From Scleroderma bovista (lineage: Eukaryota > Basidiomycota > Agaricomycetes > Boletales > Sclerodermataceae), in NCBI GenBank assembly GCA_037178675.1, contig JAYMGJ010000594.1, positions 1 through 56,354 of the forward strand: 56,354 bases of DNA, written 5' to 3'. The translations under genes and the position numbers were made by a program. The notes under the pieces were generated by a model. That model saw nothing but the letters and a program-made list of their open reading frames with translations, searched no databases and was not told the origin of the DNA. Positions 1 through 10,908 of the stretch are shown in pieces (the first letter of the stretch is position 1; each line of letters begins with the position of its first letter).

Positions 1-163
1 GGGGGTAAAAAAAAAAAAAAAAAAAGGGAAAAAGAGAGAGAGATGAGTGCTACTCTAGTAAATGGGAGAAGAAAAAAAAAGTGCGCCCCATTTCCATAAC
101 TTCACATGGACTACTGATGCATCAGTGATATCAGGCAATTAAAAATTGGTTGTATAACCACAG

Positions 164-2188
164 CCGAGCCCATGCCCGAAAGGCCCTAGTAAAGTATGGA
201 CGTAGGTGGACTGCCAGATCAGTCGTAATGAAGTCGAAGAAAAAAGAAATCGAAGCCGAATTCGAACGGGCCGGAATTGCCCAAGGAAGCACAGGAATGA
301 TTAAAGGCTACCAAAAGGCGGTAGGATGCATCATGGGGAAGCTCACCCAGGAGGAAAGGGATGCTGCGGCAAAGCAGGCTGATGAATGGAACGAGGAGCA
401 GCCGCCGGCAGAGGTCCAGGCCGAGTAAGTTTGACATGTTATCTCGACAATTATTCATCTGCAAACAGAATGGCCGAGACAAAAGGCCGACAATATGTCA
501 AACAGTTTGCGCAGGAAATGTGGCGGCAGTGTGGGATGCGGGTGGTTGTGACGGCAGCATGGAAGGGCCGGAATGGTCAGCCCATGATGGGAATGTATGT
601 CACTTCTCACTTGTGGTATTTGTATACTCACATTCACAGGCATGACTTTAATTCGGCATTGGGACAAGGGAAGACCTTTGCCGATTGGGATGACATCAAG
701 CACCACTGGGATGCCTATGCACAGCAGGCCATAGGAGGGGAAGAACATGATGATAGCGATGAAGATGCCGGACCAATGCTCTGCCGGAAGAAAGGGCAGA
801 AGAGGCCGCAAACTGTTTTACCAACAATGGAAGATGGCACACCAATGATTCCGATCATCCTCGATATGCAAGCATTGGAGAGAAAGGATGTTATGAGGAC
901 CTTTGTGACATGGCATTATCGTAAGTTCTTCCTTGTAAATAGACGGAGAATTGACCCCTTGCCACAGGCAAGGCATGCGGCAAGCCAAGTGCCAGTGTTC
1001 CTTGGGCTGCCATACATGCAAAGACCGGTATCTACATTTCATCTGTGTACCTGCCGCGGCATTGGGAGTTCAAAGAGCCAACCCGGCTCACAAATCAGGA
1101 AGTTACAAGGGTACTGGAATTCTGGCACGATAGGCAAGTGACAGATCCGGAAGATGTACTGACATTTCACAAATGGAGAGATATGGATGGTGGATTACAA
1201 GATCCAGTATCAGATTGTGAGGACTCAGTGGCCGGAATGATAAGTGCAGCAAAGCCGCCCCTGAAAGGTTAGCTCTGAATACTTTTATCAACTTGTTTTG
1301 ACTGGTTCAAAGAACCTGCGGCACGAGATGTGGAACTTGCAAGCAGTCGGAAGAGGCGGCACACAATTGGTATGGATCTTTCAACCATGTTATGCAACCA
1401 TTGACATGCATAAAAGAAGAGGCCCCAGAGGAGAGGGAGTCCAGTGCAACAAACAAAAACCAATGCCGGTCAAACCAGGATGATGGTACGCCCCATCCGT
1501 ATTCCAAGCATTTGATCCTCCTACATTTGGAACATCCCTGTCAGCAAGCCATACAACACCCATTGAACAGCCTGGTCAGTTCCTTTGAATATTTTTGTTG
1601 TCAGAATATGAAGTTTATATATAGAGGATGACTCAGATGGACATAATGCTAAGGAAAACGGTGTGTGGGGCTTGGTTTTGTTATGCTGGTGGGACCATCT
1701 TGACAAAGAGCATCAGCGGCACTGACGGCACGGCAGCCGGCCGAACCTAAACAGCAAGGTGGGTATTGGTCTCAATTACTTGGAAATGGCACATATTCTC
1801 ATATAAGAAAAAGCACATATGGATCCCGGCAACATCAATGCTAATGGACCGATGAAGCCAAAGCCCCGGGTTAAAAAGAACACAGCCGATGCGCTGGTGG
1901 AATGTAAGTTTGCCTATTTCAATATCCATTTGAGCAATTCCGACAAATGATAGTTGGTGAATTAACTATGCATTCCATTGGCAACACAAATGGGATGGAG
2001 GGTGGTCGATCAGGGGATGATGATGCCACACACTCTGGAGGCAAGGGGAAGCGGGCTGCCAGCACACGCCAGATTGCCAGGGCTCAACATGTCAATGCCG
2101 TTGCAGTCAACCGGAACAGCAAAGAAGGCGGCCAAAGCGGCCCGATGCCGATGTCCCTACACCCAGCCCAAAGAGACGCCGCAAATAA
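164..2188 (+). CDS. Multi-exon gene of unknown function, 5' end incomplete
   Basis: I do not recognise a function. Exons that splice in frame are about 164-424, 469-920, 968-1267, 1313-1369 and from 1417. Each has a GT donor and AG acceptor, with introns of 44-47 nt. The first exon begins after an acceptor-like CACAG with no in-frame ATG before it, so an upstream exon probably lies beyond the window edge; ATG 228 is the alternative start. The N-terminal half is Lys/Glu-rich and helical. The middle carries the segments KTFADWDDIKHHWDAY and LPRHWEFKEP. The tail is low-complexity and ends in a basic run PSPKRRRK, a likely nuclear localisation signal, at the TAA at 2186-2188. Exons between about 1480 and 2090 are unresolved. 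The gene converges on the next one. My impression is a repeat-associated basidiomycete protein, from memory only. Confidence 0.55.
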
Positions 2189-2268
2189 TATACTTGTAGA
2201 ATAATGCTATTGTCAAATCTGCCATGTCTTGTGCCGAAAGATTTTATTGCCGCACTACTGTAACAAAA

Positions 2269-3533
2269 CTACAGCTTGGAGGGATCTAATACTACCACAT
2301 CCTCAGGGTGATCGGACTCAATTATGTCACCATTCTCGCCAAGTCGGGCTGACCTAGCCAACATATCCCGCACATTTGCCAACATCGCTCTCCAGCACAT
2401 TTCCGATCTCCACAACCTGGCGGTGTCGAGCAACATGTTTGCATAATGAATGTAGGCCACAATCATAGGGTGATCAAGGCCGGCATCGAGTGGGAGTAGG
2501 TCGGGCAAGTTCCTAGGAGGGACGGATGTAGCAACTTGCCTTGCAGAGGCCACTAGATGACAACTGATCAACTGATACTATGGATCAAGCCCAAGAGAGA
2601 CTTACATGAAAGCGCATCACTCTGGAATGGATCCAAATGCTCATGCAATGCATTAATCCTGTCCACCATCTCAAAATATTCCACTGGATGATTGTTAAAT
2701 ACACATAATTCCTGCAGTAATACTGACTTACCATCCTCTGCATGCACGTGTTCCCGGAATCGTGCATGCGATCCAGATACAGCCTCAGGAGATGATTCTG
2801 CCTCCATTGGGGAGGTGGGAATCCGCTGGCTTGATGCTGGGCTAGATAGTGATGCCGGGCTGGATGGTGATGCCGGGCTGGACGGTGATGCCGGGACTGA
2901 GGATGCCGGCAATGATGGGGATGACGTCCCAATACGTGGCACGTGCACTGGAGAGGGCGGGATCCATGCAGCCATCGTGGGGGATGGCGATGGTGGCATC
3001 CATGCTTGCAGTTGGGTCCCTTGGGATGATGGCCGAACCGATGGGGTAGTTGGCATTGCTGCCGGGGGTGGCATTGACACCTGCGACCAAATGGTGAGGG
3101 TAGACGGCACATTGGATGAACTGGCAGCAATTGGAGGCAACGGTGGCATCCAAGCCTGGGATCTAGTCGTGGGGGTTGCTGCACGCATCTCATGTGCTGA
3201 GGGGCCAGGGAGGTTGATCGGAGCTGATTGCGAGGGGGCCGGTAACTGATTGTTTGCCGCTGTTGCTTGTCTGTTGCTGTCCCCAGACATTGCATCGTTG
3301 TTCCTCACAGACACATTTGTTTCACCTGTGCACATCCCGTGGCGTGGGGGAGAGGGTGGCATCCAGTCCATGCTTGATGGCAGGCGTTCATCAACAATGG
3401 ATGGAGGCAGGTGCCACACTGGCAGTGCAGGAATGGCTGATAATGATGTCATGCAGATCAGCTCAGAGGAGAGAAATTACTCACTCAATTTCCGCGGACT
3501 TGCCCTATCAAATCTGACAGACTTAGGTGGCAT
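2269..3533 (-). CDS. Proline/serine-rich protein of unknown function, 387 aa
   Basis: Three exons, 3533-3485, 3436-2606 and 2552-2269, join in frame with GT-AG introns of 48 and 53 nt and give 388 codons including the stop. The start MPPKSVRFDR is chosen because it lies in a short first exon whose phase fits exon 2. Residues about 40-210 are disordered, with repeated WMPPSP and SPASPSSPAS blocks. The last 130 residues form a compact, probably helical domain (HARFREHVHAEDGKSVLL, then HPMIVAYIHYANMLLDTARLW). The gene converges on the gene at 164-2188, with about 80 bp between stop codons. I do not recognise the domain. It could belong to the same mobile cluster as its neighbours. Confidence 0.7.
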
Positions 3534-3962
3534 AGCGGTAGCAAAGATGCAAGTTGACAAGATGGAATTGACGTGGAATGGAAATCACAATTGAATGATT
3601 ATATAATAATGGTTTCCATATATAGTTCATTTATCTCACCACTGGAAAGATTTGCTGATAGTGTGTTGTGCCAAAGGTATCAGCAAGTGCCGATGTTATA
3701 CAAGTGCTGATGGTATTACAAATGTATGTCCTGCCGCCGGGGTGTGTGCCGATTGTCTACCGTATGCATGTTCCAATGGAATGCTGTGCTGATTACAGTA
3801 TGTTACCTCAATCAACACCTAATGCCGCCATCCACGGCAATTATAGATACTCTTGCTATTTATGTATATCGGTAACATCGAAGAATTACTGCAAAGGTAA
3901 ATCTTGCATTTGCTGGCGAAAGATTGGGATAGTATCATGTACATAGTGCCAATAGTGTGCTG

Positions 3963-4170
3963 TGTCACAAGTGTGATGTGCCGATAGTATGTAGTGCCGA
4001 TAGTATGTAGTGCCGATAGTATGTAGTGCCGATAGTATGTAGTGCTGATGGTATGTAGTGCCGATGGTATGTAGTGCCGATGGTATGTAGTGCCGATGGT
4101 ATGTAGTGCCGATGGTATGTAGTGCTGATGGTATGTTGTGCCGATGGTATGTTGTGCCGATGTTGCTGTG
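3963..4170. repeat. 16-bp minisatellite
   Basis: About twelve tandem copies of a 16-bp unit, TGCCGATRGTATGTAG, run through this stretch. The left half has mostly the A variant (CGATAG) and the right half the G variant (CGATGG). Degenerate copies extend to about 4230. Long open frames on the minus strand here are only the repeat translated. The unit contains TGCCG, the motif that also recurs in the flanking genes. Confidence 0.9.
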
Positions 4171-4696
4171 CCGATAGTGTCTTGTGCGAATGGTTTGCAA
4201 GTGCCAATGTTATGCAAGTGCTGATCACTGTTGCAGCGGCATGGATGTAATGCCGCCGGTGGTTGTGCTGATTGTATGCTGATTGTTTGTGCCAATGCAG
4301 TGCCAAGTGTATGTTCTCCCTTGTATGTTCTGCTAATTGTGTTGTGCCAGTGGATTAAAAGTATGTTGCTCCTTCCAATACTTGATGCCGCCATACATGG
4401 CAATTATAGTTACATCTGTAGGACATATCTAGCCTGCTCTTGGTATTCATGTATATCAGTAACGTTGAAAGTTACTCCACAGGTAAATTTGGGATGTGCC
4501 GGCGACATATTGGCAATGCATTCATGGCTGTGGTTGAGACCATTACTGGCATGTCTCTGACAGAGTTCTCAGGCTGTGTCAATGATTCACAAGGACAACT
4601 CTACATGCATAAATATACTTTACAATGTGATGGATATGGTATACATGGAATAGGAAGCGGAAATTGTACAAAAGATGTAGGTATGATAAAAGAAAA

Positions 4697-6653
4697 TTAG
4701 TCCGTTTCCATTTGCACACCGGCATCATGCCCAGCATCGGCATCGGAACTCCCAATCTCCATATCGGATGCCGGCCCAACATCTCCATCTTCTGGCAGGC
4801 TGACCTTGATTGCCGGAATATTGCCGGTCTCTATGGTTGCAGCCACTTCATCACAAATCGCTGTCAACAACACAATCTTGTGATCAGTAGCACATGGCTT
4901 GGTAATTGACAGACTTACCTTTTGGTGGGGCCCAGTCGTAGTTGGCTTGCTGGCACCCCTTTCATCGACCAAGCCTGGAGTTGCCACCTCGAGACTTGAG
5001 GCATTGTAGCGCAGCGCAACCTGCATACCATGGGTGCCGGTCAGCTCGCTTGAGCCATGTCGGGATGGATTGTTGGACGATGCCATTTCTTCCAGCATTG
5101 TGGTAGGCGCTAGTGCCAACGGGCTTGGCGGACTGGGGTGAGCGCACTGCGAGACCTCGGGACATGTTGAGTCAGATGCCGGCTGTGTCGGTGCGAATGC
5201 CTGCCACGATGCCGGACGTTGAAGGTGGGATGGTGTTGGGAACAGCTGTTCCCGCATCGCTTCAACCACCTGCCATAAGCTGGCGACTTCTCCGAGCGCG
5301 ACGGCCAATCTTGCATTCGCTTTGTCCACCTTTCATTCTGTTTCAGCCTGCTTTTCCCTCAAACGGACAACCTCCTCCTCGAGATCTTGTACATTCGACG
5401 TATTCGTACTGTCTCCCGGTGTTGTGGGAGGGTTCATGCCACTGCCGGCGGCCATTGACGATGGACTTGCCATCCTCAATGTCTTCCCTAGCCATGCTGG
5501 AGTATTGATCAGTACCCCATCAAAAACTGGATGGAATATCGATAGAAATAATATTAAATTGTTCAAATAATGAACAACTTACTTGGTTTCCTGGGCGGAT
5601 TGGCCGCTGCTGGTGCCGGGGTCTGACGTTGGCTTTTTGCATGCTGTGACCTTCCTTGGTTGAGCGTTGAGGGTGCAGATGGTGAACACTGACGCGGTGC
5701 AGGTTTCCTCGGTGCTTGTGAATGCGACCTTGACCTCGCTCTGACTGCCGTCATCATACTGCATGCAATCTTGCTGCAGCAACATTGCCAGCAAGCACAG
5801 CCTGGGTTCGCTGCACACCGTTGATCTCGCTGTACGCACTTGATGCAGCGATCCTTGTCATCCACCCACTCATAGCCTGCATCTGGTGTCTGCATGTCGC
5901 GAACGTTTGGCCTTGGTCGCTTTGGCCGTGGTTGCAATGAGGCTTCTTCATCATCACCGTTGCTGTTGATCGTTGCAACAGATTGGGCACGCTTCCTCGG
6001 CTTGCGACTGCGACTGCGGCCCCTAGGCACCTCATCATCCTCGATGGCATGGCTTCCTTCTGGCACTGCTTGTGAGTCCTCAGTTTCGCTGGGCTCACCT
6101 ACTTGGCCACCACTGCCTTGCACCTCTGTCTCCTTTACCCCTGATGGTCCTGCCACTGCATTGTTCCCCGACGGCTCTACCGCTCTCCTCTTTCCCTTGT
6201 CCACCTTCTTCTGCGGCTTGCCTAGTTGGAACCAGGGATGGTCCTGGATATCATGGTCCATGGCGTTAACGATGTCCGGGAAGTGAGGCCACTTCCCTGT
6301 CGACAGGATCACCTCTGGTGCCTCCATAAACTGGTCGGCAGCAACAATGATAGTCGGTATAATGAATCCTGCAGGTAACTCCTGCAGGACATTCTCGACC
6401 CGGCGCTATCATATCCTAATCAGTGAGTTGATTGATTGCAGATAAATTTGCCACACACCACCTGGGCCCAGATAGTTGACACTGCTTCCGACCATACACC
6501 CTTCTCCCGTGTGCTTCTCAAGCCATCAATCCGGCCTTGAATTATTTCAGCGGCCTGGGCGACGACTTCTTCTGCAGTGAGGGACGTAGCCGTTGACACG
6601 TCCTCTTGAACGGATGAGGTGGAGACGAACTGAGAACCTTCTGAAGTTTCCAT
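4697..6653 (-). pseudogene. Cys-rich, coiled-coil accessory-type protein broken by an in-frame TGA
   Basis: Exons 6653-6462, 6405-5583 and 5496-4697 join in phase through GT-AG introns of 56 and 86 nt. They total 605 codons including the final stop, with a single TGA at 5335-5333. That stop interrupts a predicted coiled coil: leucine/charged heptads run on both sides of it. After an N-terminal helical part come disordered KVDKGKRRAVE and AGPSG segments, a basic region, and a cysteine cluster CIKCVQRDQRC...CACWQCCCSKIAC (C-x2-C-x6-C plus more). The coiled coil and an acidic tail follow. The layout resembles the antisense gene at 16878-17941: the same C-x2-C-x6-C knuckles, VDKGKGKAVE, AGPSG, a coiled coil and acidic residues. 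Function is unknown; DNA binding is a guess. CGA (Arg) to TGA is the simplest lesion. Confidence 0.65.
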
Positions 6654-7440
6654 ATAGACTGTAAGGATGTGGAAATGGTAAAGCAGTGGTTGAGAGGAAG
6701 AACTGGGTCCGATTGCTGTGCGGCCTGAAGGATGTTCAACGTATTACATAAGCATTTCACACCACAACATGTTTGCATTGTGGTCACACACCAAAGTGGA
6801 CTAAATCAAATATAGGTTAATAATTCAGCCACAAGTCCGACCAATCATTGTCCTGACAATTCGGCTAATGAACCACACTGCCGCATTTCATATTGCATGA
6901 TGGCCGCGTTTCTATTGCTTGTGATTGGCTGTCACAGTGCATTGTCCCATCACAATAATAAGGGATCTCGGATCGGCATTATGATTTGCCTTATTTTGGA
7001 GTGTGTCTCTCAGGGAACAATCAATGCGGCATGTATTAACACAGCCGCAGCTTGAGAAAGGGATCAATGCCGCATGTCAGTCATTGCGGTACGGCCATCA
7101 TTAATTTAATGTTATCATTGCAGTACTTATTCACACAGCCACCAGCCTGGCTGCCACCGGCCAGTATGTCAGTGGCAAATGCCGGTGTCCACAACTGTGC
7201 CGACACTGCCACACGGCACGGTCATTCCCATATTGCCGCACATGCAAGCATGATGGCCGCATGGCTATTACTCCAGCACGTTTGTGATTCTCGGCAAGGT
7301 ATTGCGGCACCTGCACGATGGCTGCACAGCCATTACCAGTATTTATGTTGTGCCGTTCTTGTAATGCCGCAATTCTATTATGCCGATGGTAGATTGCTGA
7401 TGACATGTTGTGCCGCTGCTGTCGTCGGTTCAAATCTGAC
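6654..7440. other. Non-coding spacer rich in TGCCG/GCCGCA
   Basis: I see no convincing gene here. The stretch repeatedly shows TGCCGCA and GCCGCA on both strands and leads into the next minisatellite. It could hold the promoter of the minus-strand gene starting at 6653. Confidence 0.5.
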
Positions 7441-7449
7441 ATTGACCGA

Positions 7450-7775
7450 AAAACAATTCTGCCGACAGTTGTGTTCTGCCGACAGCCTTGTTCTGCCGAC
7501 AACCTTGTTCTGCTGACAGTGTGTTCTGCCGACAGCGTTGTTCTGCCGACAACGTGTTCTGCCGACAGCCTTGTTCTGCCGACAGCCTTGTTCTGCCGAC
7601 AGCCTTGTTCTGCCGACAACGTGTTCTGCCAACTGCCTTGTTCTGCCGACAGTGTGTTCTGCTGACAGCATTGTTCTGCCAACAATGTGTTCTGCCAACA
7701 GCCTTGTTCTGCCAACAGCCTTGTTCTGCCGACAGTGTGTTCTGCCGACAGTGTGTTCTGCCAATGCCATGTAGT
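7450..7775. repeat. 16-17-bp minisatellite
   Basis: About nineteen tandem copies of TTCTGCCGACAGCCTTG (17 bp) alternate with a 16-bp form ending in GTGTG. Both strands stay open across the array, so long Cys- or Gln-rich frames here are artefacts. Like the first minisatellite, the unit contains TGCCGA, but the rest of the unit differs. Confidence 0.9.
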
Positions 7776-8660
7776 GCTGATTGTGTCGTGCCACACCTGG
7801 CTTACCGCTACTTTAGAGAAGACCAGATGCCCGGCCCTACATTTATACAAGGGATATAGTTCTAAGGGCCTGCTGTGTATATTGGGAGGCCAAACATTAT
7901 GGCCGATCATACTGAAGGGGAAGCATATCAGCTGGCCTTCCCATCTAGCTAGGTGTCCCCAGAAGGAGGGCTTGCTTAATGCTCTGGGACACCGCATTCA
8001 TAGCCTGTCACTTTGAAGTGTACTGCAAGGCCCTCCCATATAGGTAGATAACACCTTTCTGAGGGCCCACCTAATGCTATGGGACATTGTACCTATTGTT
8101 GCCATGTGCCCTGCACATAATAGATGAAACTGGCTCCAGGGCCTACTCATAGTCATGGGACACCAATCCCATGGCTGGGTATTCTTAAAGGTACACCATG
8201 CATGCAGCCCATTGGAAAGCACAGGATGCTGTTTCTTTGGCTGGCCCTGCAACAAGAAAGGGACACCAAAGGTACAGCCCAATGCAAAGCACAGGACACC
8301 AATACCACAGCCAAATGCAAAGCATGGGACACTGGTACAGAGGCCCTTCTATTGACTCCCGTCTGCAGGCTAGCCGCATTGCAGCACTTACTACCGTCCT
8401 TTTGCCGAAATGCTGCAGCAAGCCCCCTGCAATCCTCGGCCTGAATCTGTGGCATATAGTCCTCTGGCCGCATGCCGCAGCTCCCTTGCTGCATTAGGTC
8501 CTATTGCCACAGGCCATATCCTGATCTAGTGTACTAGTGTGTCAGCCCACCAATATTACTTGGTGACAACCTTTCCATGAGCCACCAATATGGCATGGTG
8601 AAACACCTTACCATTAGCCCACTCGTATGACATGGGGATGCACCATGGCTGGGCCCTATC
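7776..8660. repeat. Degenerate interspersed repeat field
   Basis: No gene is supported. Loose repeats of a GGGACACCAATNCC / GGGACAYTG type with CAAAGCACAGGACACC variants recur between about 7900 and 8345. At 8530-8640 a second set, GCCCACCAATATNACTTGG, repeats about three times. These look like old, diverged tandem copies. Confidence 0.5.
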
Positions 8661-8730
8661 TCAGCTGGTCATGTAGCACGGCCGATTGTCAGCTTCGTCT
8701 GTCCGTGTTGTATGGGACAATGCAGGTGCA

Positions 8731-10141
8731 TTATGTGTGCAAGATGCTGTCCCAAGCGTTCGGGGCCTTCCTAGCCGGAACCAAGACCTTTGGGGAGAGG
8801 CCAGAAACCCACAAATCATACAAGGTGTAACTTCCCTTGGTTGTACCACTAGACTCCATGAGCATAAGGCTGGGAGCCTCTGCGGCGAGAGTGAATACAA
8901 TTCGAATGACAGGAACGTTGGCAGGGGATTCTAGGATTCCAAGAGAACAAGGGTCCATAGCGTCGAAAAGATTCAATTGTGGGGAGTTGGAATATTTCAC
9001 ATTGTTCGTGACTTGAAACATGATAACCCCGACATTATCCAATCTGATTTCATCACCTTTGAACAAAAAGGGTATGATGCCGTCGACATTGGCAGGCTGA
9101 CCACCCACACATAGCAGTGCAGCGCCTCACTCCATCAAGTGCCTCAGGTATTCGACATGAATGAGTGCCTGCTGATGAACTTTGACGAAATGAGTGAAGT
9201 AGATCTTGCTATCTTTGAACGTGTAGGCAAGGGAGGACTCGGTTCGATTTGGGCCTTCTGCTGCGAAGCGCCATCCTTGTGGGGTAACAACGTTAACATG
9301 ATCATTGGAGGCAGCAGAGAGAGTGCAAAAGAGGGACGTCAGTAATTCAGTGAGGCTACACCACTGCTGGTTATAGAGAGGCTGACCCCATTCACCAGCG
9401 GGTCCCACCGCCTCGTCGCGTGCCATGGTGAAAAGTAGTGCCACTATCAATTCTCCTAGCTTGTCTTTGTTCACCGGAAACTCATTCAGAATGATCTGCA
9501 ATGCCTCAGGAGGACTGAAGTCCGGTTGGGTAGTCATCACAAAATATGCAGCCTCTGAAAGCACTGGTTCAGAAGGCAACATGGTGACCATGGTCTCAAG
9601 GCCACAATTAACCTTGAGAACGACCCGCATGTGACAATGCACTTGCTCCTTCTCTGAGTCTGATACATGCGAGGCATCCACAACGGAGAGAAATTCGATA
9701 GGGATTCATTGAGCAAGACACCCAAACTTTTGCGCATCTGTGAGAGCTTGAAGGTTATATGCAGTGCCACCCAACAACTTCTGGGCTGCAAAACAGAACA
9801 ATGTATCGTGCTGTCCCTCCCGGTATCCAAGAGCGAATCTAGGGAAAAGGTTAACTGGAGTCAAACAGAGTGAGTATTTAGTACATACAAAGGTCGACCA
9901 TATGATGTTAAGTGCCCTCAGATGTAATTTGTGAAAGCTTGACCGTTTTACCGAAGTCCAAGTGTTTCGCAAACATGTCGAAACCGAGTTCACAGAATGG
10001 CAACATAACTTCCCCTTCGAGGAGCATTCTGGCTGAGACATCACGTCCTGCGGTAGGGGTGATTCCAAATAAGGTGCCGGAAGTCGAAAGAAAGAGTGTG
10101 AAGAGTGATAAGCTACAAAGTCCTCGTATTGCATGACGCAT
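8731..10141 (-). pseudogene. Decayed member of a basidiomycete family of unknown function
   Basis: Reading right to left, the pieces are an N-terminal part with GEVMLPFCELGFDMF, then FPRFALGYREGQHD, then VSDSEKEQVHCHMRVVLKV, and a C-terminal part with GGQPANVDGIIPFLF and NVGVIMFQVTNN followed by NLFDAMDPCSLG. From memory these match a large agaricomycete family of hypothetical proteins. The stretch from 9860 to 8731 is one reading frame broken only by TGA at 9708-9706 and 9129-9127. The N-terminal piece is shifted by an unresolved intron or frameshift near 9900. The Asp...hydrophobic...Gln-Val-x pattern recalls PD-(D/E)XK nuclease cores, but the expected Lys after QV is Thr here, and the assignment is weak. 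The 5' end stops about 55 bp from the Ty3 LTR. Confidence 0.6.
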
Positions 10142-10196
10142 CTTGCCGTAGCGTGACCATGAACCATCTTCCTCTGGCTTTGTCAGAGTATGGACT

Positions 10197-10839
10197 TGTT
10201 ACGACCATGTCCAACTCCGGACCATATCCGGTTACTCCGGTCACATCGCAGTCCTACAGCTCAACTCCGGTCGTTCTCAGTTACTCTGGTCAACGGTCGC
10301 GCAGATAACCTTCCGCTAACTACGACCCTTGGTCTATACTCCATTCGCTCTTACTACACCTCACCATCTACCCTGCCTTGACGTGAGTTCTCCATGAACT
10401 CGATATATCCTATACCTTGTAGCATTTTCACCGGACCTGATTTATTTTACACGGACCTGACTTTATTTTCACCGGACCTGACCTAGTCCTAACTCCGGTC
10501 ATCCCTTGTCCGCTATTAGGTTGTTTACTTGTCACCGTATGTACTCGACCCTAGTTTCTACTTAGTATAAGTACCCTCTAGTTTACCTTGTATAAACTCA
10601 GTCTGAAATCAACCATAGTCTCTACTCCTGATCTTGCCCGTCTCCGTCTCTGTCTCCATCTCCCCTTCTTGACCGGAACCTACGCAGGGGATCAACGCTC
10701 GTTATCCTTAAGTCGTTGAATCCAAGCGGTCACCAACTCCGGCCAGACTAATCTCTTGTCCAGCCCTCTGCCCTCTCCCTTCGCCCGCTTTCGTCCGGAC
10801 TTGACCGGACCCCCTACCGGAGTAGACCCGCACTTGACA
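10197..10839 (+). repeat. Ty3 5' LTR
   Basis: Starts TGTTACGACCATG and ends CACTTGACA, the same ends as the copies at 12513 and 18107. It is dense in CTCCGG motifs. The segment TTGTTTACTTGTCACCGTATG is shared with a more diverged solo LTR at 22841, so the families are related. I saw no classic tRNA-type primer site right after it (GTATTTCAGACTC). Confidence 0.92.
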
Positions 10840-10908
10840 GTATTTCAGACTCACACTTGTGTGGGTTCACTGTTCCATACCTTGTACGCAAACTAGCTTC
10901 TACTTCTT

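Noticed and set aside
3963..7775. The repeat arrays as CRISPR arrays
   Set aside because: Units are contiguous 16-17-bp tandem repeats without unique spacers, and the genome is eukaryotic.
7131..7997. Long minus-strand open frame (288 codons) as a gene
   Set aside because: It is the minisatellite translated; the opposite strand is open too.
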